DNA from: Glebionis coronaria
Taxonomy: Eukaryota > Streptophyta > Magnoliopsida > Asterales > Asteraceae
NCBI GenBank assembly: GCA_025667525.1
Contig: CM046875.1
Location: 123,370,340-123,434,339 of the forward strand
Reading direction: 5' to 3'
Length of the DNA stretch: 64,000 bases
Made by a program: the position numbers and the translations under genes. The notes under the pieces were generated by a model that saw only the letters and a program-made list of their open reading frames with translations, was not told the origin of the DNA and did not search any database. Below, piece after piece: positions 21,529 through 28,489 of the stretch. Numbering within the stretch: position 1 is the stretch's first letter; the number at the start of each line of letters is the position of its first letter.

Positions 21529-21938
21529 TCTGTGTAGCGATGTTTGCGTTGTGTTTTTAGTTAGTGACTTGAAGATCCTTTCGATTTGAAAGTTTATTTT
21601 CGTATTTGTATATATATATATATATAAATATTTAAAAATCCAAAAAAAATATAAAATCAATAAAAACAAAAAAATAATTTCTTATTTTATCTTATTTTCT
21701 TTATTACTATATATATCATAAAAAAAATTAAAAAAAAATCCAAAAATATTTTCTTCGACTTTATTTTTCTTTTAGCTATATATTATATATGATATATAGT
21801 TTTATATAGTATATTATATTATAGTATTTTCTTTTTATTATTTTTTATTAAATAAAAAAAACGTTTTTCAAAAATATTCTTCTTTATCTTATATTGTGTT
21901 TAATTATTTTTCTCAACCCCTCTTATTTTTAATTCTTC
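21529..21938 (+). other. GA2 leader with TA microsatellite
   Basis: This is very AT-rich leader with no gene. It has a (TA)n of about 20 bp at 21608-21627 and runs such as ATATATTATATATGATATATAG (about 21777-21798). The same leader in copy 2 has the TA run grown to about 118 bp. Confidence 0.7.
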
Positions 21939-22316
21939 ATGGATTCACATGTCGATTGTGTAGGGTGTGGGAGACCATCGTCTGGTAATCAATCATGTCA
22001 TTGGTGTTCATGCGAGCGATGCGGAATGGATATCCCTAATTACGAATTTGGACATTGTTCATTTTGCAATTCGATCAATTCATACTTCACCTCTAATGAC
22101 ACTATCTCACCCTCTTCCATATATGACGATCCGTATCCGCAACATGCACCGGGTTTTTCTCCATATCCGTGTTGCAATAATTGTGGGGGGCCTCATGACA
22201 CTTTTTCTTGTCAACTGATGAATTATTATGAGCCCGATCCGTGCTATAATTCCAGTTTTCATAATTATGAGCCCCCACAATACACCCTCGATCATCAACC
22301 CTTTGAATCCGAATGA
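21939..22316 (+). CDS. GA2 cysteine-rich protein
   Basis: The 125-codon frame starts at the first ATG after the leader (MDSHVDCVGCG). It holds several Cys pairs: CVGCG, CHWCSCERCG, HCSFCNS, and CCNNCGGPHDTFSC. The last resembles the CX2CX3HX4C knuckle of GA1 gag (CETCGGPHSYTDC), so RNA or metal binding is likely. It may be a relic of a gag nucleocapsid moved to the N-terminus. The stop at 22314 overlaps the next frame, and the same overlap is in copy 2. The next frame could be reached by frameshifting or the shift could be an old mutation. Confidence 0.6.
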   Translation: MDSHVDCVGCGRPSSGNQSCHWCSCERCGMDIPNYEFGHCSFCNSINSYFTSNDTISPSSIYDDPYPQHAPGFSPYPCCNNCGGPHDTFSCQLMNYYEPDPCYNSSFHNYEPPQYTLDHQPFESE

Positions 22317-23220
22317 CGTAACACAAGCACTTCTTTTGAAACTTCATGATGGTGTAATTCGACTAAAAGAAACATGGGAGGAGGAAAAGCGACAACGACA
22401 AGAGCAAGTATCTAATCTTAGTGCTTATACCTCTACGCCTCGTGTGATTCCTTATTGTTATAATGATGATGAGGATAATATTTACGATCTTAATCCATCA
22501 TGTGAGACTACCACTCCTATTCTCGATTCTTCCACTACGAAGACCGATGCCTCTCTCATCATGGGGGATGAAGGTCTTATCACTATTCCTTTTGATGAGA
22601 TTCTTATTCCAATCCAAAGTGAGCCTACGGTTGCTTCCGATAGTGATAGTGAGTGTGAATCTCTTTCTGGTGATGATTCATTACCTCCCACCGACATCTT
22701 GGGAGAGGATTCTTTGGCTTTCTCTAATCCTCATTTTGATCTCGATGATGATTTTACTTCTAGTGAGGACGAGTCACTTTCCGATGAAGACGTTCTTAAG
22801 GAAAATTTCAAGATTTATTCGAACCCTTTATTTGATTTTGATGACGCTTACATCTCTAGTGAGGTGAATTCTCTCTTTGAAGAGGGGATTGAGGACATTG
22901 ATAGCTCCGACTCTATTTCTATTGATGAGCATTCTTTGTTAGCCATGCCTCCTCCCATCGTAGAGGAGGTGGAAAGATTTGACCCTACCTTCCGTTTGAT
23001 TCGGTCCGGAGAGGTGACGCGGGTGGTAGATATTTCTTCTTATATCTCTCATATTATGTTGCCACCTCGTCCTACCGCGTGCACACCCAAGCGGGTGATG
23101 TATCTCTTTTACTCTCCTCATTTCATACCGGTGAGGATGAGTGTTTTGATCCTGGAGGAGATGTTGATGTTGCTATTACTTGTGATGTTTTACCGGTTAC
23201 CCCATCGACTCTTGCTTTGA
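22228..23220 (+). CDS. GA2 acidic protein with charged helix
   Basis: The 330-codon frame overlaps the Cys-rich frame. Its first 30 residues are probably not native, and good coding character begins about 22303 (PNDVTQALLLKLHDGVIR), then a charged helix KETWEEEKRQRQEQ. A long Asp/Glu/Ser-rich domain with repeated NPLFDFDD and DSISIDEHS-like strings follows, comparable to the acidic tail after the GA1 protease. The conserved part ends near FDPTFRLIRSGEVTRV (about 22978-23025), after which the frame turns hydrophobic and out of phase with the FDPG module. No enzyme motif is seen and the role is unknown. Confidence 0.55.
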   Translation: MSPIRAIIPVFIIMSPHNTPSIINPLNPNDVTQALLLKLHDGVIRLKETWEEEKRQRQEQVSNLSAYTSTPRVIPYCYNDDEDNIYDLNPSCETTTPILDSSTTKTDASLIMGDEGLITIPFDEILIPIQSEPTVASDSDSECESLSGDDSLPPTDILGEDSLAFSNPHFDLDDDFTSSEDESLSDEDVLKENFKIYSNPLFDFDDAYISSEVNSLFEEGIEDIDSSDSISIDEHSLLAMPPPIVEEVERFDPTFRLIRSGEVTRVVDISSYISHIMLPPRPTACTPKRVMYLFYSPHFIPVRMSVLILEEMLMLLLLVMFYRLPHRLLL

Positions 23221-23444
23221 GTTTCTATCAAGTGTCCTCGGGTGACACTTTGATATCTTCTCCCACCCTCCCGCCCTTGGTGAAGACGAGTATTCTTAAG
23301 GATCGCCTTTATACCTATTTCTCGTATGTTATAATAATCCTTCTGCTTTTCTTCACTTATACTGTGGATTCTTCTTCTATATTCTCATCCGCTAATGAGG
23401 ATAAGATTTTTGACCCTGGCATATCTGTTTTGAGTCAGTGGTGA
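23079..23444 (+). CDS. GA2 FDPG-box module with hydrophobic segment
   Basis: This frame carries GEDECFDPGGDVDVAITCDV near its start, then VKTSILKDRLYTYFSYV, a hydrophobic run IIILLLFFTYTV that could span a membrane, and the end EDKIFDPGISVLSQW. Similar FDPG boxes and a hydrophobic run occur after the GA1 protease (15649-15990). In life this is probably continuous with the acidic frame through a shift near 23110-23130. I recognise the EDTIFDPGIS type of string from Asteraceae TE proteins. Biochemical function is unknown to me. Confidence 0.55.
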   Translation: MHTQAGDVSLLLSSFHTGEDECFDPGGDVDVAITCDVLPVTPSTLALSFYQVSSGDTLISSPTLPPLVKTSILKDRLYTYFSYVIIILLLFFTYTVDSSSIFSSANEDKIFDPGISVLSQW

Positions 23445-23514
23445 TTCTCTTGCTCCCCCATGGACCATTTAATTTGGGGTCGAGTTAGGCTCATGACTCG
23501 GTTAACAAAAACAA

Positions 23515-23538
23515 GCGCTTCTCGGGAGGCAACCCGAG
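23515..23538 (+). other. GA2 GCGCTT hairpin with AGGCAA loop
   Basis: GCGCTT (23515-23520) is followed by a perfect stem CTCGGG-AGGCAA-CCCGAG (23521-23538). It lies about 75 nt after the stop of the FDPG frame. Copy 2 has it at 39129-39152. GA1 has the same loop and leader with a changed stem pair. Confidence 0.7.
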
Positions 23539-23843
23539 GATCTATCCTTCTTTTCTTTATTTTCTAACATAAGTGTAGGGGCGTGTTTCTCTCCATGTGT
23601 GCTTGTTGGTATTTGTTTTTGTGTGTAGGGTTCCCTTTGATCAAGAAGACTTTCAGAGGATTGATGTTGCTGTTTCCATCATCTTCTTCATTCAGTGTCC
23701 GATAGATCTTCATGTTTATATCACGGAAGTACTCAGTTCTGATCATTTTCTATATATCTGATGTTGTTCTCCTTCTTACACTTAGAATTCTAGCATTAGC
23801 CTTTTGTGTTCTTAAGTGTAAGGGTGACACCTTATCACTTATG

Positions 23844-23880
23844 AACATTGAGGCCAATGTTTGGTTCTAAGTGTAGGGGG
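23844..23880 (+). other. GA2 hairpin plus purine box
   Basis: AACATTG-AGGC-CAATGTT (23844-23861) can form a 7-bp stem and is followed by AAGTGTAGGGGG (23869-23880). GA1 has the same unit on its own strand at 15287-15253. Copy 2 has a G-to-A change in the stem. Confidence 0.65.
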
Positions 23881-24248
23881 GTTTATATCATATTGATCAT
23901 ATTCATGCCTACTTGTTTGCCCTCTTGCATCCTATTTTGATCAAATGTGTGTTCGTTTTTTATTTCATTAAAAATAATAAAACTTTTTTGACCGTGCGTG
24001 ATTGACTTGTCCCGTAGGCAAGAACAAAGGGGATCCTGACTCTGCCTGAGTGTTGATCTGGCTGCTTCCTTAACTTTTAGACTGAGCTTTTAGGAATTGT
24101 GCAAATGAAAATGCTAAACGTGGAGTAGTTGGTTCTCTTTAGAGCTTATATGAGTAACCTGTGGCTTTTCCTCCTAGATTATAACTAGACTAAATAAGTG
24201 TGTTTTTTTCAAGCCTTTGACGTTAAAAATTGTGTTGTTATGCAAAAA

Positions 24249-24624
24249 TAAATTCTTATGCAATTTTGATATAGATTCCTAGTTCAACTTTTTATTTAAA
24301 TTTGAGTGAAAGCATACTTTCTTAAATTTGAAATGATGTTGCGTGAATAAATATGTCGAAAAAAAAATAAAGAGAAAAAAAAAGAGAGAAAAAAAAAATC
24401 AAAAAAAAAAAAAAAATCAAAAAAAAAAAATCAAAAAAAAGAAGAAAAAAAAAAAAAAAAATTGATTGAAAAAAAAAAGAAAAAAAAGTGTTCAATAGAG
24501 TTAGAAGAGTCGAGTGAATGAATAAGTGTTTTTGTTGCTTTATTTATAATTGTGAGAAACTTGCTTTTTCTTAAATTTAAATCCGAAGTTGAACTAGAAT
24601 TCGTCAATTTTGTATAAGAGTTTA
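24249..24624 (+). repeat. long inverted repeat enclosing an A/G-rich tract
   Basis: The left arm (24249-24306) and right arm (24570-24624) are about 80% complementary over some 55 bp; for example AGTTCAACT on the left faces AGTTGAACT on the right. The roughly 265-nt loop contains a nearly pure A/G tract at about 24358-24488. The same arrangement is in copy 2 (about 39864-40242), with changes mainly inside the tract. Confidence 0.65.
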
Positions 24625-24663
24625 GACGGTGATAGAGAATATAGAAGTCAAAGGTCCCGTGAG

Positions 24664-24975
24664 CTCTGATACTATTCTCGAGGGTGTAAAAACCTAGCCT
24701 CCTAAGCTTTGCTAAAGGACAAGCTGAGAAGAAAGTCGCTACATGGAGTGATCTCTCCTTTGAATCTTAATTCTCTAATTATCGTCGTTGTTTTTCATCT
24801 AAGTGTCTTTTATTAGCTTAGCAGTGATTTCAAGATATTTTATTTCAAAATCCCGCCAATCCTGGTACTATTATCCGTGGGGTGTCAAAAGCCCGTGCAC
24901 TTAACCGATTAGGTTGGGACGTTCCGAGAAGAAAGCCGCTACATGGGAAATGCCATTTTTGAATCTTAAATCTCG
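24664..24975 (+). repeat. 200-bp-period repeat with a conserved core
   Basis: Two diverged segments follow each other. Each has a TACTATT word, then GAGAAGAAAG(T or C)CGCTACATGG at 24726-24746 and 24926-24946, then TTGAATCTTAA. The period is exactly 200 bp. The core is identical but for one base, while the rest has drifted. Confidence 0.6.
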
Positions 24976-26645
24976 TCTTTTTTGGTGAGTTTAATATTCA
25001 ACTTAGATGATTAGCAACCATAATAGATGTCGATTTGAACGATCAAAAATTTGAAAATGAAAACACTTTCCTTGTCTTTTATAATTGTGGGAGTGAAAAG
25101 TTATATTTACATAGGTTATTAGTATAAGTAGTGTTAGAATTTTGTCAAAACGTTTGCACAAGGAGTGTTATCTTAGTTGGGAGTAATAAAAAGAGGATGA
25201 CGATATTTATTCCCTGGAGACACCTAGTTTGCGTGTTTCCCGTTCTATGATCCTTATACCTTGAATAAAAAGTCGAGCATGGCGGGTCACAATGAATAAA
25301 GTAGTTTTAAATTGTTTTTGGACTTAACATTTGTGATAATAATTGCTTAGGGGCAAGTGTAGGGGTGTGTTAAACACGTAATTATTCATGCATTAGTGAT
25401 AATTTCCCTTCATTTTTCGCATAATAAATAGCAAAAATGTATTTTTAGTGCATTTATCGTTTATATTTGCTATTTATTATTTTAGGTACAGATATTAAAG
25501 AAAATGAGCAAAAACGAAGCCAAAGAGCCAAAAACGAGCACGATAAATGGAAAGAGCACGGAAAATCGAGTCCAACGATGCATTCATATTTTATAGGGTC
25601 GGCCCGACACCATCTAAATGGGTCGAACCGACCCATTATTATACAACTATCAAGACCCAGCTGCCTTAAAACATGCGCAGCGCATAAGCAAGATATGGAC
25701 GCAGGCTCAGACCCAACAAAGAAGAAATATGAAGGGCCCGATTTGAGGATATCGCACGGTTTGGAGAGAGAGACCCACAAGCCACACTTACCTTATCTCA
25801 TTTATACAAAAACCAGATCTGAGATTATGATTATCATTTTTTTAGCAACTTTTTACTTTCACTTTTTTCCTTAGTTCCTTTAGTTTTCTTTCTCATAGGA
25901 TTTTAAATTAGTTATCCTAGGAGTAGTTTATATAAGCTATCTTCCATTTCTAGCTTAGTTTCCATTTAATATAGATTTGATTCATAGATTTGTTATTGTT
26001 GAATTATGGGTTGCAAATAATTTTATCGTTGTGTCATGCCTGCATACTGAATCATTTATATTTTGACCTGCATTCAATTGTCCTCATTTTGGTGTTATTA
26101 AAGGGTAATCAATGTTTACTTTTTTTATCATTTTTAAACGTCACTTTTTCAAATCACTAGTCAATAATGGGTTAATTCTCTGCCAATTTAATAATAGTAA
26201 ATGATTTACATTTAACATAGATCGAGTTAGTAGCAGTTATGTTTTCCTTTTTTTTTTAATTTTATTCATTTAAACTAGTCTTTGTTACTTTTCTTTTATG
26301 TCATAAAGTTTTCCCTTTTCTTTTATAAGAGTCTTGAATTTATATTAATTTTTATAAAAACGTTTTTTTATCATATTTGTAAAAGAAAAAAAAAGTTGTT
26401 TTTATTAATAAAAAAAAAGTTTAGATTTTATTTTATTAGTTTAATCGTCAATGGAGCCGCCATCGTATTCAGTTCGAAACGAGCGAGCTACGGTTTCTAC
26501 TTTCTTTTCCTTTTCTCTGCCTTTTAATTATTCACTTATTATTATTTTATCGTTTGCTATGGTTAGTTTAGTTTTTGATACTATTGCTATTAGTGTAGAT
26601 TTTATTATGTGCGGGTAGTTAATTAGTATGCTTATTTGGGTTTGG

Positions 26646-27274
26646 TGGATGAGTTATTATATGTGAGTTATGTTGTTGAAAGTGGTGAAATTAGTACTTA
26701 GTTTTGGTTGACATCTTGATTAAGGGTTAATTTATGCGTTTTGGTGGATTATTAGTTTTGTGAAAAAGTAGGTCGGGCTTGACCAAAACACGTGGACGCT
26801 CCGGCAAGATGCTTTTGGCACCTTATTTTTGGGCGCGAACGCCAACCCAATGTAAGGAAACTAAGACTAGCTTAAATTTCACAAGATTGTCGTTTATTAT
26901 AAACGTGTATAATTTCACCACTTGAAAACTCCATTTACTTGTAATATTCTATCCATTAGACCTAGTTAAGCATATGCTCTTAGATTTATATTTTAGACCT
27001 ATAACCATTTGTCTCTCCCATAGATTATTTAAGATTTCCTTTTTGCCTTCTTTAGTTTATTATCGTTAGTTGGTATCTTTAGCTTAAAATTCATATTATT
27101 ATTGTTATTGTTTTTTATTATCTTTTAATATTTGGTCATTAATTTTAGTAGCTTAAATATAAAAGTATAAACATTTTCTATTCGAGCATTAAACTTGAGA
27201 CATAAACGTGGATTTCTATTCACACTTCGTCGAAACTACGATAACCTTTCGGGTGTACGAAAACGACTCAATCA
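26646..27274 (+). repeat. 3' LTR of GA2 (copy 1)
   Basis: The 629-bp copy of 20882-21508 ends CTCAATCA and is followed by CCGACCGGAGG of the Copia element. By-eye differences from the 5' LTR are about 22. Confidence 0.88.
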
Positions 27275-27820
27275 CCGACCGGAGGTAAAACGCTACCGAG
27301 TTAGGATGAAATGTTCAAAGCCATTTTATCCGTGTCTATATATGTTGCAGCATATCAAGAAGGTGGTGTAGCGGTGTACTAACCAAAGTCGTCTTCACAT
27401 TGTCATACTAAAAGTTAAAGTCTTCCGCAACTCTGATGAATATTTGAAGGACTAACTACAACTATATTTGTATGGGAGATTGTTAGCCTTTCGAAATCAA
27501 CAAAGTATGAATATGTCGATTCAGAAGTCACAAGAGCACAAGATGGCGATAATCAAGATACTTAAGAATGTAAGAATGTAATAGGTCATCTTGTTACAAG
27601 AGCACAAGATGAACACTATCAAGGATAGACTGAAGATCTCAAGCACTCAAAGTCAAAAGACAAAGGCTCAAGATAAAGATCACAAGGCATGAAGGAACAA
27701 AACCGTTAAAAACAAGATCAAGACCAAGATACAAGACCTAAGAAGGAAGATCACCTCCATAAGAATGTATTCACTCAATCATCTTATGCATTTAAAGATG
27801 ACCGAAACATTGGGGGAGAT
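27275..27820 (+). other. Copia 3' terminal region and polypurine tract
   Basis: This continues the Copia element after GA2. No domain is visible. The word CAAGAGCACAAGATG occurs twice (about 27528 and 27598). A purine tract, TTGGGGGAGAT, ends at 27820 and abuts the 3' LTR. A decoy, ATGGGAGATTGTTAGCC, lies at about 27470-27487 and looks like an earlier purine tract/LTR border. Confidence 0.7.
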
Positions 27821-28189
27821 TGTTAGTCCTATATTTTATGTAGTCGAACAAGAATGGAATAGGTCATCTTAGTCGATAACGGTCTTGTATTATAATAGGT
27901 TAGTCAGGTTAACCGGGTTTGGACCTTAAGCTAATATTATCTAAGGTAGGGGCTTTATGCCCAAGATAGGCCAAGCCCGGCCCAAGTGTCAAAGCCCATG
28001 AGCCCACCAAGCTCATGGGTATATAAACCCTCTTCCATGTGTGGAATAGGGTGTTGGTTCATTTTACTTTCTCTCTCTAGTAAACATTAACCTTCCACCA
28101 TTCTCTCTACTTTCTCTCTCTAACTTTCTTCTCTTTCTCTCTCTAAATCTACTCTAAATCTTGTGTTATGGATTGAAGTGGGATTAACA
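27821..28189 (+). repeat. 3' LTR of the Copia element (copy 1)
   Basis: This 369-bp LTR, TGTTAG...TAACA, matches 4342-4708. It keeps the inverted repeat (27995-28003 and 28011-28019) and TATA box (28020-28027). It is followed by TAAGC. Confidence 0.93.
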
Positions 28190-28489
28190 TAAGCTTTAAG
28201 CTTTATCATCTAAAAAGATTAATAAGCTATAAAGGTTAAAGCTTTACGCTTTAATATCAAGTTTATCTTTTTGATTTAATTTTTTTCATTTTACTTGTTA
28301 TTACGTGCTTGCATTTAGTTTAATTTTGCATTTAGAATTATTTTTTTAATTATAGTATAGTTTTCCTGCATCTTAGATTTAATAAGTTTCATCTAGATTT
28401 TAAATTGTAGTATAATTGTATTGCATTTTACAGTAATTTTATGTGAACTATTTGCGCTTTTATTTCTACATTCCCTAAGCCTAAAATAG
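28190..28489 (+). repeat. right part of the GA1-like LTR sequence split by Copia
   Basis: T-rich sequence with AAGCTTTAAGCTTTA and AATAAGCTATAAAG continues the word usage of 3215-4341. It ends where the minus-strand chromovirus LTR begins. No gene is seen. Confidence 0.45.

Larger units (their letters stand above)
23539..26645 (+). other. GA2 long non-coding 3' tail
   Basis: Three kilobases without a recognisable domain separate the FDPG frame from the 3' LTR. It holds purine boxes AAGTGTAGGGG at 23571, 23869 and 25355 (variant at 23813), a hairpin at 23844-23861, an inverted repeat around an A/G-rich tract (24249-24624), a 200-bp-period repeat (24726-24946) and a GGGTCGG palindrome cluster (25596-25634). 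The segment at 25467-25874 is open on both strands, but I see no family. Just before the LTR, TTATTTGGGTTTGG may serve as polypurine tract. Confidence 0.6.
20882..27274 (+). mobile_element. GA2: non-autonomous LTR element with Cys-rich/FDPG module (copy 1)
   Basis: Two LTRs (20882-21508 and 26646-27274) flank a tRNA-Asp-type primer site, three overlapping open frames with TE-like but non-enzymatic content, and a 3.1-kb non-coding tail. There is no gag of the usual kind, no protease, RT, RNase H or integrase. It shares primer type, FDPG boxes, the AGGCAA hairpin and AAGTGTAGGGG boxes with GA1, which suggests use of the same helper machinery. Edges: CGTCA before and CCGAC after, so no target duplication is seen. 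The LTRs differ at about 22 of 627 sites, older than the block duplication. Confidence 0.82.
4342..28189 (+). mobile_element. Sirevirus-like Ty1/copia element, interrupted by two insertions
   Basis: The element is bounded by a 5' LTR at 4342-4708 and a 3' LTR at 27821-28189. It has a tRNA-Met-type primer site and the Copia domain order gag, protease, integrase, RT, RNase H. Its own sequence is 4342-11961, 20652-20881 and 27275-28189; GA1 and GA2 fill the gaps. The long gag with coiled coils, the long 3' region and several purine tracts before the 3' LTR fit the Sirevirus lineage (inference). Many stops and frameshifts make it non-functional. The flanking 5-mers TAAAT and TAAGC do not match, so the target duplication is lost or was never present. 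The LTRs differ at about 16-18 of 368 positions by eye. Confidence 0.85.

Noticed and set aside
25454..25874. Open frames on both strands in the GA2 tail (also 41065-41416)
   Set aside because: Two overlapping opposite frames of about 110-135 codons, no recognisable family, length not conserved between the copies; probably chance in a GC-richer patch.
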